Shown here: in pieces, positions 8,053 to 16,728 of the stretch
How the letters are laid out: every line of letters starts with the position of its first letter
Position numbering within the stretch: the first letter of the stretch is position 1
Assembly (NCBI RefSeq): GCF_017309385.1
Contig: NZ_JAFJMJ010000002.1
Coordinates: 558,001-622,000, forward strand
DNA from: Amycolatopsis sp. 195334CR
Lineage (GTDB): Bacteria; Actinomycetota; Actinomycetes; Mycobacteriales; Pseudonocardiaceae
DNA: 64,000 nucleotides
Reading direction: 5' to 3'
Position numbers and translations under genes: made by a program
The notes under the pieces: model-generated
Seen by the model: only the letters and a program-made list of their open reading frames with translations
Database searches by the model: none
What the model was told of the DNA's origin: nothing

Positions 8053-8622
8053 ATGGCTGAGGAGATCGAGGACGCACTGGAGGCGGTCGGACCGCGGCTT
8101 CGCGCGCTGCGCAAGCAACGGGGGTTCACACTGGCCGAGTTGTCCGCGGCCACCGGTGTCTCGGAGAGCACGCTGTCCAGGCTGGAGAGCGGCCGCCGCC
8201 GGCCCAACCTGGAACTGCTGCTGCCGCTGGCCCGGTCGTACGGGGTGCCGCTCGACGATCTCGTCGGCGCGCCGCGCACCGGTGATCCGCGCATCCACCT
8301 CAAGCCGATCCACCGCCACGGCATGACCTTCGTGCCGCTGACCCGGCGGGCGGGCGGGTTGCAGGCGTTCAAGATGCTCATCCCGGCCAGGGCGGAACCG
8401 GGGGAGCCGACGCCGCAGACGCACGGCGGGTACGAGTGGCTCTACGTGCTGGACGGCCGCCTGCGGCTGGTGGTCGGCGATCGCGACCTGGTCCTGCCCG
8501 CCGGGGAGGCGGCCGAGTTCGACACCGCGCTGCCGCACTTCCTCGGCACCGCCGACGGGCGCGCGGTCGAACTGCTCGTCCTGTTCGGCCCGCAGGGCGA
8601 ACGGGCCCACGTCCGCCGGTAG
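8053..8622 (+). CDS. XRE family regulator with cupin domain
   Basis: A 189-aa protein. Residues about 14-66 are an XRE helix-turn-helix (LRKQRGFTLAELSAATGVSESTLSRLESGRRRPNLELLLPLA). Residues about 105-185 form a small cupin barrel (THGGYEWLYVLDGRLRLVVGDRDLVLPAGEAAEFDTALPHF). Proteins of this build, such as PuuR, sense small metabolites through the cupin. ATG 8053 directly follows the palindrome and allows almost no leader. It is probably autoregulated and controls the divergent DinB/lipoprotein operon. Confidence 0.88.
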   Translation: MAEEIEDALEAVGPRLRALRKQRGFTLAELSAATGVSESTLSRLESGRRRPNLELLLPLARSYGVPLDDLVGAPRTGDPRIHLKPIHRHGMTFVPLTRRAGGLQAFKMLIPARAEPGEPTPQTHGGYEWLYVLDGRLRLVVGDRDLVLPAGEAAEFDTALPHFLGTADGRAVELLVLFGPQGERAHVRR

Positions 8623-8689
8623 AGGTTTTTCGGAGGTCGTCCTCCTAGCGTGACAGTTGTTGGAAAGATGTCACAACGAGGAGGAAGTC

Positions 8690-9142
8690 ATGGGAGTCAC
8701 TGCGACGCGGACCTTCTCGGCGCTGGCGCTCGCCGCGACGGCGGTGGTCGGGACGGCGAGCCAGGCGTCGGCCGAGTACGACGACAGCAAGACCGTGTGG
8801 ACCACGGACCGGTGCGGTTCGCTCGAGTTCGTCGACTACGGCGAAGGCGAGCCCGGCGGCGGTCCCGACGACGACTACATGCTGGTGCGCGACCACTGCG
8901 ACGACGGCTTCCACGTCCGGGGCGACGTCTGGGTCGGCTGGTCCTGGTACGGCGTCGCCTACCAGAGAGGCGGCCCGTCGGCCGCTCCCTTGTACTGGGA
9001 CCCGTTCGCCGAAGAGGAGGACGAACTGGTCGCCGGCAGCCGGTTCGGCTTCCCGGTGTGCCTGGTCGACCCGACCGCGCCCGACCCCGGCTACCTGGGC
9101 TTCAACTGCACCAACGCCGAAGTCACCATGGTCGACGGCTGA
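8690..9142 (+). CDS. small secreted protein, unknown function
   Basis: A 150-aa precursor with a clear Sec signal peptide (MGVTATRTFSALALAATAVV, cleavage after ASA at about residue 28) and a strong ribosome site (GAGGAGG). The mature part is about 120 residues, acidic, rich in Gly, Tyr and Trp. Its four cysteines (DRC, DHC, PVC, FNC) could form two disulphides. No domain is recognised. Nothing around it indicates a function. Confidence 0.8.
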   Translation: MGVTATRTFSALALAATAVVGTASQASAEYDDSKTVWTTDRCGSLEFVDYGEGEPGGGPDDDYMLVRDHCDDGFHVRGDVWVGWSWYGVAYQRGGPSAAPLYWDPFAEEEDELVAGSRFGFPVCLVDPTAPDPGYLGFNCTNAEVTMVDG

Positions 9143-9254
9143 AGGTGAGGGCACAGCAACAGGAACTCGTCGACGGCGCGATCCGGACGGTGAGCGGCGC
9201 CGAGCTGGTCGACCTGAACAGCGGCTTCCACGAGGCGGTGATCGAGTGCAGTGA

Positions 9255-9301
9255 GAAGGGTGTTCAGGTCTGTCGTCACAAACGGATCTTGAACACCCTT
9301 C
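9255..9301. terminator. hairpin between convergent genes
   Basis: A 12-bp perfect stem (GAAGGGTGTTCA at 9255-9266 with its complement at 9290-9301) encloses a 23-nt loop. It lies between the ends of the secreted-protein gene and the convergent MFS gene, so it is probably a bidirectional terminator. It has no T-run. It may instead belong to a repeat family. Confidence 0.5.
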
Positions 9302-9337
9302 GTCCATCTCCGATCACCACCCAGACGCATTACTCGT

Positions 9338-10665
9338 CTAGGGGTTCCGCCCGGCGGTCGCCGCGGCCGCGAGCAGGACGGCGGTGGCCAGCCAGAGCGC
9401 GCCCGCGGCACCGAGCGGTCCGGCGACCAGTCCCGCGGCGGCGGGCACGGTGACCTGACCGAGCCGGTTCGCCCAGAGGCGGAGGGCGAGGGCGGCGTTG
9501 CGCCCGTGCCGGGGCACCGCCTGCACCACGACGGTCATCGTCAGCGGCTGCCCCATGCCGAGCAGGAAACCCCCGGCGACCAGCGCCGCGGCCATGATCG
9601 GCAGGTTCGACACCGGGAGCGCGACCACGGCCAGCGCCACCGCCGAGCCCGCCGCGCTGGTGAGGATGAGCGTGTGCCGCGGCCACCGCCGCGCCATCCG
9701 GCCGAGGCCGAGCCTGGACAGGATCGAGGCTGCGGACCGCAGCGCCAGCAGCACGCCGACGACGGCGGGGGAGATGTCGCGGTCCTCGGCGATCAGCGGC
9801 AGGTACGCGGTCAGGAGGTCGACCGCGCCGAGCAGGGCGAGGCTGATGAACAGGCCGGGGACCATGCCGCGGCTGCGCAACATGGCCGGTATGCCGGGCG
9901 CGTCCCGGGGTTCTGTGGTTCTGCGGGTTTTGCGATGGCGCAGCAGGAGCAGACCGGCCGGAATGGCGCCCGCGGCGACCGCACTGGCGACCAGTGCGGC
10001 CACCGCGGTCTGGCCGAGCGCGGCGCCGCTCCCGGTCCCCAGCACCATCCCGGCGAGCAGCGGGCCGAACATCTGGCCCGCCGACACGGCCGCGGTGAAC
10101 AACCCGAAGTAGCGGTCCAAATCGGACTCGGGCGCCGCCGACGCGATATAACCTTGCGCGCCGACCATGAACACGATGTGTCCGAAACCGAGGCACGCCG
10201 CCGCGGCGGCGACCCAGGGCAGGGCTGGTGACAGCGCGAGCGCGACCGGCCCGAGCACGAGCAGGGCGGTGCCCAGCACGAGCACCGGGGCGGTGCGGCC
10301 GGTCCGGTCCGCCAGCCGCCCGAGCGGCAGCGCGACGACCAGCGACAACACGGCGTAGGCGGCGGTGACCATGCCGACCGCGAGCCCGCCGCCGCCGAGC
10401 GCGATGGTGCGGTAGGACAGCAGCGGGCGCGCGAGGTTGAGGGCGGTCTGGCTGAGAACGGTGCAGACGAGCAGCGCGGCGATACCGGCCTGCCAGCCGG
10501 TTCCGCGGATCCGGGGTGCCGTGGCCCTCAGCCGCCGATGCGGTCGACGGGTGCGGTGAATGTGGCTTTCACTGCGGAATCGGCTGTGAAAGCCACATTC
10601 ACGGCATCGGATGCTGCTCGCGAGCCGGTGGTTTTGCCGCGTTCGTTGCGGGCGGGGCGTGGCAT
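9338..10665 (-). CDS. MFS transporter, N-terminus frameshifted by a palindromic repeat
   Basis: The frame encodes about 12 membrane helices of a major facilitator drug-efflux type (GRLADRTGR after helix 2). There is no ATG or GTG in this frame just before helix 1 (GWQAGIAALLVC); the first in-frame ATG is at 10372, inside helix 2. However, ATG 10665 in another frame has an excellent ribosome site (CAGGAG, 5 nt spacing), lies 15 bp after the GntR stop and gives a plausible N-terminus (MPRPARNERGKTTGSRA). That frame then runs through the 47-bp palindrome at 10556-10602 and stops at 10528. I infer that insertion of the repeat shifted the frame, so the gene is broken or uses an unusual start. Confidence 0.65.
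10556..10602. repeat. 47-bp dispersed palindrome, copy 2
   Basis: Perfect 17-bp arms (10556-10572 and 10586-10602; GTGAATGTGGCTTTCAC) with a 13-nt spacer. It shares core and spacer length with the copy at 1454-1506. It lies inside the N-terminal coding part of the MFS gene, between the good start codon and the first membrane helix. Confidence 0.8.
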
Positions 10666-10680
10666 CGGACTCCTGACGGA

Positions 10681-11400
10681 TCAGCTCCAGCGGGCGGGGC
10701 TCGGGGTCAGATTTCGTGGGGGGGTGGCGGTGGGGCGGATTCCGAGCCGGGTGGCGGCCTTGGCGCCCAGGCTGGTGTCGATGTGCTGCAGCATCAGCGC
10801 GGAGGCCGTTTCGCCGTCGCCGGCGACGATGGCGTCGACCAGGCCCTGGTGTTCGGCGTGCTTCTGGTCCCGTTCGGCCTGGTCCCGCTCCACCTGCAAC
10901 CCCACACGCCGGTAGCGGTCGGCCTTGTCCCACAGGCTGTCCAGCGTCTGGATCAGCAGCTCGTTGTGCGACGCGGTGTACAACGCGACGTGGAACCGGC
11001 GGTGCGCGATCAGGTCCTCGTAGCCCGGGTTCGACCCCAGCGGTTCGACCGCCCGCATCGCCTCGCGGATCTTCCGGATGTCCTCGCGGGTCCGGCGTTC
11101 GGCGGCGAGCGCGACCGCGAGCGGGTCCAGTGACCGCCGCAGTTCGAGCAGGTCGCGTGCTTCCTCCCCGGACAACTCGGTGACGTGCGCGTCCTTGTGC
11201 GCGCCGAGTTCGACGAACCCCTCGGACTTGAGCCGCCGCAGTGCCTCGCGCAGCGGGGTGGTGCTGATGCCGATGGTCTTCGCGAGCATCGCCTGGTTGA
11301 GCACCGCGCCCGGCGCGAACTCCCCGGAAAGGATCTTCTCGCGCATGGTCTGGTACGCGTAATCGCTCTTCGTCACGTACGGCTCGGCCGGTTCGGTCAT
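10681..11400 (-). CDS. GntR family regulator, FCD subfamily
   Basis: A 239-aa protein. Residues about 10-75 form a GntR winged helix (YAYQTMREKILSGEFAPGAVL, then ISTTPLREALRRLKSEGFVEL). The rest is an FCD ligand domain with the typical metal-binding set (D..L, H-R-x-F-H and a later His in DKHAEHQ.LVDAI). The family binds carboxylates, which fits the divergent organic-acid operon. ATG 11400 has GAGGGG upstream. It is followed 15 bp later by the MFS start. It probably represses the operon at 11571-20994 and itself. Confidence 0.9.
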   Translation of the reverse strand: MTEPAEPYVTKSDYAYQTMREKILSGEFAPGAVLNQAMLAKTIGISTTPLREALRRLKSEGFVELGAHKDAHVTELSGEEARDLLELRRSLDPLAVALAAERRTREDIRKIREAMRAVEPLGSNPGYEDLIAHRRFHVALYTASHNELLIQTLDSLWDKADRYRRVGLQVERDQAERDQKHAEHQGLVDAIVAGDGETASALMLQHIDTSLGAKAATRLGIRPTATPPRNLTPSPARWS

Positions 11401-11502
11401 GGCACCCCTCTCTCGCTGCTTATAACGTACCCGATCGCCCTTCACCTGGGACAACCAGGCCTCGCAAGCGCCAAGACAGCTAGACCGGGACTTGACGGAT
11501 GT

Positions 11503-11514
11503 AGGTTATAACCT
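11503..11514. promoter_or_regulatory. GntR operator candidate
   Basis: Perfect 12-bp palindrome AGGTTATAACCT, 56 bp before the binding-protein start. A related partial copy, GTTATAAGC, is at 11418-11426 on the minus strand near the GntR start. Both share the TTATAA core, which fits two sites for one dimeric regulator in the divergent promoter region. Confidence 0.5.
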
Positions 11515-11570
11515 TCAGAGTCTGCCGCGACAGCAGTGCCGCTATCGCCAGAACCAGAAGAGGTGCCGGG

Positions 11571-12737
11571 ATGACTACAGCGTCGAGACTGATCGGCGGA
11601 CGGATCGCACGGGGGCTGACCGCGGTGGGGTCCGCCGCCGCGCTGGGCCTGGTCGCCGCGTGCGGTGGCGGTGGTGTCGCCCCCGAGCAGGCCGCGGAGA
11701 ACCCGATCGCGGTCGAGCGGGTCCCGGACTACTACCCGGCCGAGTACACCCAGCTCATCGAGGGTTCGAAGGCCGAGGGCGGCACGCTGACCATCTACTC
11801 GAACACCGATCAGGAGAACTGGGCCCCGGTCTTCCGCGACTTCCAGAAGAAGTACCCGTGGATCACCGACATCCAGGCGAACAACCTCGATTCCGACGAG
11901 GTGTTCCAGCGCGTGCTGTCCGAACAGGCCACCGGCGGTTCACCGGCGGACATCCTGGTTTCCAACGCCGCGCAGGCCTGGGCGGAGTACGCCGGGCAAC
12001 CGGACCGCCTGCTCGCCTACTCCTCACCCGAACTGCCCAAGCTGACCGAGTTCGCGCAGGTCCTGCCGAACGTCTACACGATGGCGACCGATCCGATGAC
12101 GATCGCCTACAACACCTCGCTGCTGGAGAAGGCCCCGGCCAGTCTGGCCGAACTCGCCGAGATGGTCCGCCAGGACCCGCAGAAGTTCCAGGGCAAGATC
12201 ACCACGCGCGACGTCGGTGGCGCGTTCGGCTTCACCGTCTCCAGCGCGTTCACCGAAGCCGCCCCGGAATCCTGGCGTGACCTGGAGACGCTGCTGCCGG
12301 CGGCCCGACCGGAAACCTCGTCCGGCACGCAGACCGAGAAGATCCTCGCGGGCGAGTACCTGGCCGGGTTCTTCATCTCCGGCGCACCCGCGTACCCGGT
12401 GGTCGACAACAGCGGCGGCCTGTTCCAGGTGGCCTTCCCGAAGGACAGCACGGTCGTGCTGCCGCGCGGCATCGGCATCACGCCGAAGGCACCGCACGCG
12501 AACACCGCGAAGCTGTTCCTGGACTTCGTGCTCTCCCAGGAGGGCCAGCGCGCGGTCGCCGAGGGCGGCCTGACCGCCTACCGGCCCGACGTCACCGCCG
12601 CGCCCGGGCTGCGCACCCACCAGGAGGTGGTCGACGCCGTCGGGGCGGAGAACGTGGTGGTGGCCAAGTACGAACTGACCCCGGAGGACGAGGTCAAGGC
12701 GTTCGTCGACCGCTGGAACGGCCTGCTGGGCCGCTGA
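11571..12737 (+). CDS. ABC transporter substrate-binding lipoprotein (Fe3+/AfuA-type family)
   Basis: A 388-aa precursor with lipobox LVAAC (Cys31). The mature protein is a two-lobed periplasmic-type binding protein of the group that includes AfuA, FbpA and phosphonate/thiamine binders (TLTIYSNTDQENWAPVFRDFQKKYP; ADILVSNAAQAW; GIGITPKAPHANTAKLFLDFVLSQEGQ). It sits outside the membrane and hands its ligand to the permease encoded 24 bp downstream. The family binds anions and anion-metal complexes. With aconitase and dehydrogenases in the same operon, a di- or tricarboxylate, perhaps with iron, is the best guess. Confidence 0.88.
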   Translation: MTTASRLIGGRIARGLTAVGSAAALGLVAACGGGGVAPEQAAENPIAVERVPDYYPAEYTQLIEGSKAEGGTLTIYSNTDQENWAPVFRDFQKKYPWITDIQANNLDSDEVFQRVLSEQATGGSPADILVSNAAQAWAEYAGQPDRLLAYSSPELPKLTEFAQVLPNVYTMATDPMTIAYNTSLLEKAPASLAELAEMVRQDPQKFQGKITTRDVGGAFGFTVSSAFTEAAPESWRDLETLLPAARPETSSGTQTEKILAGEYLAGFFISGAPAYPVVDNSGGLFQVAFPKDSTVVLPRGIGITPKAPHANTAKLFLDFVLSQEGQRAVAEGGLTAYRPDVTAAPGLRTHQEVVDAVGAENVVVAKYELTPEDEVKAFVDRWNGLLGR

Positions 12738-12760
12738 CCCGACGAGCAACGGAGCCTCCC

Positions 12761-14509
12761 ATGCCTGTCCTGACCGAACCACCGCGCCCGGCACTGCCGA
12801 CCCCGCGGTACCGGCGCCCGCTCGGCGCGAAACGCGAACTGTGGGTGCAGTACGGCGTACTGGCCTTCCTGGCCGTGCTCGTGCTCGCCCCGGTGGTGCC
12901 CACGCTGATCCAGTCCGTGCTCGACCGCCCCCTGTACGAAGCGGGCGGGATCTTCACCCCGGACAACTACGTCCGGCTGTTCACCGAAGCCGGATTCGGC
13001 AAGGTGGTGCTCAACACCGCGTTGTTCGCCGTGGGCACCACCGTGCTGACCCTGCTCATCGCGGTGCCGATGGCGGTGCTGGTGGTCCGGACGAGGCTGC
13101 CGTTCGGCCGGGTCTTCGCCGGCGCCATGCAGTGGCCGTTCTTCATCTCCTCGCTCATCCTCGGCTTCGGCTGGATCACCCTCTACGGCCCGGCCGGGTT
13201 CGTCAGCACCGCGGTGCGGGACTGGATCGGCGTGGTGCCGTGGAACCTGTACTCCATTCCCGGCATGGCGATCACCGAGGCGGTGGCACTGGCCCCGATC
13301 GCCTACGTGTTCTGCGCCAACGCCCTGCGCAAGTCCGACGCCTCGCTGGAGAGCGCCGCGCAGGTCTGCGGCGCCCGTCCGCTGCGGATCCTGTTCACCG
13401 TGGTCGTGCCGATGCTGCGGCCGCCGATGGTCTACAGCTCGATCCTGGTGTTCAGCATGTCGGTGGAAACGCTGAGCGTTCCGCTGCTCTACGGCCAGCC
13501 CGTCGGCATCAGCGTGTTCTCCACCTTCCTCTACACCAACGGACTGCAGTCGATCGATCCCGACTACGGCATCCTCGGTGCGGCTTCCACGCTGATCCTG
13601 GTGGTCACCGTCGGACTGGTCGCGGTGCAGGCGAAGCTGCTGAAGAACGCGCAGCGATTCGTTTCGGTCCGCGGCAAGGCGACCCGGCCCCGGCGGCTCG
13701 AACTGGGCTGGATCAAGTGGATCGGCGTCGCCGCGATCACGCTGTACGTGGTGTTCGGCGCGCTGCTGCCGATCGGCGGGCTGATCTTCCGGTCCTTCAC
13801 CCGGGTGTTCACCCCGCTGCAGAACCCCTTCCAGACGCTCACTTCCGCCAACTACGAGCGGGTGTTCGGCTTCTCGGCGTATATCCAGTCCATTGGGAAC
13901 AGTCTGATCGTGGCTGGAGTCGGCGCGCTGGCGGTGAGCCTGGTGGCGGTGCTCGCGGTGCTGGTGAGCAAGCGGTCCACGTTCCGGTACCGCAAGCTCG
14001 TCGAATACCTCGCGCTGGCACCGCAGGCGATTCCGGGCATCATCATCGGTATCGGGTTGTTCTGGGCCTTCGCCTACCTGCCGCTCGGGCTCGGCGGTCT
14101 GGTCCAGGGCACGCTGGTCGCGCTGATCATCGGTTTCGGCCTGCGGGCGCTGCCCTCGGGCTTCGGCTCCATCGCGCCCTCGGTGCTGCAACTCGGGCAG
14201 GAACTCGACAACGCGGCCCGGGTCTCCGGCGCGGACTGGGTGCGCACGTTTACCTCGGTGCTGGGCCGCCTGCTCACCCCGGCGTTCGCGGGCGCGGTCA
14301 TCCTGACCTTCGTCACCATGCTCAAGGAGTACTCGCCGGCGATCTTCCTCGCCTCGGCCGAGTCCAACATCATCGGCACGACCATGCTCGAACTGTGGGT
14401 GCAGGGCAACACCGGCTCGGTGGCCGCGCTGGCCACCGTCCAGATCGCCATCACCGCCGCGTTCGTCGGTCTCGCCGGGCTACTCATGAAGGGGCACACC
14501 GATGCCTGA
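12761..14509 (+). CDS. ABC transporter permease, two fused transmembrane domains
   Basis: A 582-aa membrane protein with about 12 helices. Two homologous BPD_transp_1 halves each carry an EAA-type loop that contacts the ATPase: first LRKSDASLESAAQVCGARPLRI (about 187-209), second ELDNAARVSGADWVR (about 488-502). Fused permeases are typical of FbpB/ThiP-like importers. It starts 24 bp after the binding-protein gene and overlaps the ATPase gene by 8 bp, so the three form one importer. Confidence 0.92.
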   Translation: MPVLTEPPRPALPTPRYRRPLGAKRELWVQYGVLAFLAVLVLAPVVPTLIQSVLDRPLYEAGGIFTPDNYVRLFTEAGFGKVVLNTALFAVGTTVLTLLIAVPMAVLVVRTRLPFGRVFAGAMQWPFFISSLILGFGWITLYGPAGFVSTAVRDWIGVVPWNLYSIPGMAITEAVALAPIAYVFCANALRKSDASLESAAQVCGARPLRILFTVVVPMLRPPMVYSSILVFSMSVETLSVPLLYGQPVGISVFSTFLYTNGLQSIDPDYGILGAASTLILVVTVGLVAVQAKLLKNAQRFVSVRGKATRPRRLELGWIKWIGVAAITLYVVFGALLPIGGLIFRSFTRVFTPLQNPFQTLTSANYERVFGFSAYIQSIGNSLIVAGVGALAVSLVAVLAVLVSKRSTFRYRKLVEYLALAPQAIPGIIIGIGLFWAFAYLPLGLGGLVQGTLVALIIGFGLRALPSGFGSIAPSVLQLGQELDNAARVSGADWVRTFTSVLGRLLTPAFAGAVILTFVTMLKEYSPAIFLASAESNIIGTTMLELWVQGNTGSVAALATVQIAITAAFVGLAGLLMKGHTDA

Positions 14510-15617
14510 AGTTCGCGTCCAGCGGCTGCACAAGGAGTTCGGCACCACCACCGTGCTCAAGGAGGTCGACTTCACCATCCACGACGGGGAGTTCTTCACC
14601 CTGCTCGGGCCCAGCGGCTGCGGGAAGTCCACCACGCTCAACTGCATCGCCGGGCTGGAACGGCCCACCGGCGGGCGGATCTCGGTGGGGGACACAGTTT
14701 TTGTCGACTCCGGCGTCTTCCGCGCCCCCGAGGAACGCAATCTCGGCATGGTGTTCCAGTCCTACGCGCTGTGGCCGCACCTGACCATCGCCGGGAATCT
14801 CGCGGTCCCGCTGAAGATCCGCAAGGTGGCCAAGGACGAGCAGGAACGCCGGATCACCGACGCGCTGGACAAGGTCGGGCTCGCGCACCTGGCCGGTCGT
14901 TACCCGCACCAGCTCTCCGGCGGGCAGCAGCAACGCGTGGCGCTGGCCAGGGCGCTGGTGTACTCGCCGAGCGTGCTGCTGCTCGACGAACCGCTGTCCA
15001 ATCTGGACGCCAAACTGCGGGAGCAGGCCCGTGCCTGGCTCAAGCGGCTGCAGACCGATCTCGGTATCACCACCGTCTACGTCACCCACGACCAGGACGA
15101 GGCGCTGGCCCTGTCCGACCGGATCGCGGTGATGAGCGAGGGCGAGATGCTGCAGATCGGCACGCCCCACGAGATCTACGAACGCCCGGCCGCCGCCGCG
15201 GTCGCCGCCTTCGTCGGCCGCTGCAACTTCCTGCGGGGCAAGGTCGAAAGCCACACCGGCGAGCGCGCCACCATCCGGCTCGACGCCAGCGGTGACCTCG
15301 TGACCGTCGAATCGGCGACCCCGGTCACCGTCGGGCAGGAGGTCACCGTGGCCATCCGCCCCGAGAAGCTCGACGTGGTGCCGGGCGAACACCCCGGCGA
15401 AAACCTCCTGTCCACCGAGATCCTCACCCGCTCCTACGTCGGTTCGCACTACGAGTACGACGTCAAGCTCGGCGACCACGTGGTGCAGGTCGAAAGCACC
15501 CAGCCGGGCCTGTCCGGCCGGGTCGGCCTCGCCTTCGATCCCGGCGTGGCCCTGCTCTACCCGGACGCCGCGCTGCCCTCGGACGACGCCGAGGAACTGC
15601 TCACCCTCCAGGTCTGA
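14502..15617 (+). CDS. ABC transporter ATP-binding protein
   Basis: A 371-aa ATPase. Walker A GPSGCGKST is at residues 36-44, followed by the Q-loop (VFQSYALWPH), signature LSGGQQQR, Walker B LLLDEPLSNLD and H-loop THDQDEA. A C-terminal TOBE domain (about 250-371) is usual for the MalK/FbpC/PotA group and may sense substrate or partner state. It powers the fused permease. Start ATG 14502 lies within the end of the permease gene. Confidence 0.94.
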   Translation: MPEVRVQRLHKEFGTTTVLKEVDFTIHDGEFFTLLGPSGCGKSTTLNCIAGLERPTGGRISVGDTVFVDSGVFRAPEERNLGMVFQSYALWPHLTIAGNLAVPLKIRKVAKDEQERRITDALDKVGLAHLAGRYPHQLSGGQQQRVALARALVYSPSVLLLDEPLSNLDAKLREQARAWLKRLQTDLGITTVYVTHDQDEALALSDRIAVMSEGEMLQIGTPHEIYERPAAAAVAAFVGRCNFLRGKVESHTGERATIRLDASGDLVTVESATPVTVGQEVTVAIRPEKLDVVPGEHPGENLLSTEILTRSYVGSHYEYDVKLGDHVVQVESTQPGLSGRVGLAFDPGVALLYPDAALPSDDAEELLTLQV

Positions 15618-15636
15618 CCCGTTGAAAGGCAACCCA

Positions 15637-16728
15637 GTGACCAACACCCCCTACCGCCTCGGTGTGCTGCACGGCGACGGCATCGGCCCCGAGATCGTGC
15701 CCGCCGCGGTGGCGATCGTCGACGCCGCGCTCGCCGCTTCGGGCGCCGAGCCGGTCGAATGGGTCGAGCTGCCGCTCGGCGCCTCGGCCATCGAGACGCA
15801 CGGCGCGCACACCCCCGAGTCCACTTTGGACGAGCTGGCCGGGCTCGACGCCTGGCTGCTCGGCCCGCACGACAGCGTCTCCTACCCGGAGCCGTTCCGG
15901 TCCCAGCTCAACCCGAGCGGCACCATCCGCAAGCACTTCGGCCTGTTCGCCAACATCCGCCCGGCGAAGGCCTTCCCCGGTGGGAACGCCGTCGTGCCGG
16001 ACACCGACCTGGTCATCGTCCGGGAGAACACGGAGGGCTTCTACGCCGACCGCAACACCCACGCGGGCACGGGCGAGTTCATGCCGAGCCCCGACGTCGC
16101 GATCGCGATGGGCATCATCACCCGCGCGGCGACCGAGCGGATCGCGCGCACGGCCTTCGAACTGGCCAAGGGGCGCGGCAAGAAGCTGACCATCGTGCAC
16201 AAGGCGAACGTGCTCAAGCTGACCACCGGCCTGTTCCGCCGGGTCTGCCTGGAGGTGGCCGCGGACTACCCGGACGTGACCGTGGACGACTTCCACATCG
16301 ACGCGATGACCATGAAACTGGTCCGCCGGGCCGACGAGTTCGACGTGATCGTCACCGAGAACATGTTCGGCGACATCCTGTCCGACCTGGCCGGTGAGGT
16401 CGCCGGCTCACTGGGCATCGCGCCCTCGGTGAACTCCTCCGACACCCACGCGATGGCGCAGGCCGCCCACGGTTCGGCACCCGACATCGCCGGGCGGAAC
16501 GTGGCGAACCCGATCGCGATGGTGCTCTCCAGCGCGATGCTGCTGGAGTGGCTGGCCGCCAAGAACGACGACGCGCGCCTGCGCGACGCTGCAGCCCGCG
16601 TGGAGAACGGCGTGACCGCAACGGTTTCCGGCGGGACCAGCACCTCTGATCTCGGTGGTTCGGCGTCGACGACCGAGTTCACCGCCGCCGTGGTCGCCGC
16701 CATCTCGGCCGGGAAGGATCCTTCGTGA
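15637..16728 (+). CDS. isocitrate/isopropylmalate-family dehydrogenase
   Basis: A 363-aa protein of the beta-decarboxylating dehydrogenase family. The N-terminus LGVLHGDGIGPEIVPAAVAI and the C-terminal NMFGDILSDLAGEV...GSAPDIAG are diagnostic. The substrate loop (SGTIRKHFGLFANIRPAK) and VRENTEGFYADRN are as in isocitrate, isopropylmalate or tartrate dehydrogenases. It would oxidise and decarboxylate a 2-hydroxy acid with NAD(P). GTG 15637 (AAAGG 7 nt upstream) is preferred to TTG 15622. Its place beside aconitase suggests isocitrate or a homologue as substrate. Leucine biosynthesis is unlikely, as no leu genes are near. Confidence 0.88.
   Translation: MTNTPYRLGVLHGDGIGPEIVPAAVAIVDAALAASGAEPVEWVELPLGASAIETHGAHTPESTLDELAGLDAWLLGPHDSVSYPEPFRSQLNPSGTIRKHFGLFANIRPAKAFPGGNAVVPDTDLVIVRENTEGFYADRNTHAGTGEFMPSPDVAIAMGIITRAATERIARTAFELAKGRGKKLTIVHKANVLKLTTGLFRRVCLEVAADYPDVTVDDFHIDAMTMKLVRRADEFDVIVTENMFGDILSDLAGEVAGSLGIAPSVNSSDTHAMAQAAHGSAPDIAGRNVANPIAMVLSSAMLLEWLAAKNDDARLRDAAARVENGVTATVSGGTSTSDLGGSASTTEFTAAVVAAISAGKDPS

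Noticed and set aside
12578..14191. 537-codon minus-strand open frame
   Set aside because: It lies antisense to the ABC permease and reads as a low-complexity His/Asp/Gln/Arg string; no motif.
15246..15257. possible third copy of the dispersed palindrome (CGAAAGCCACA)
   Set aside because: There is no inverted partner within 60 bp and it encodes a normal part of the ABC ATPase.
15637..16728. leuB
   Set aside because: It is coupled to transporter, racemase and aconitase genes rather than leuCD; the substrate is left open.
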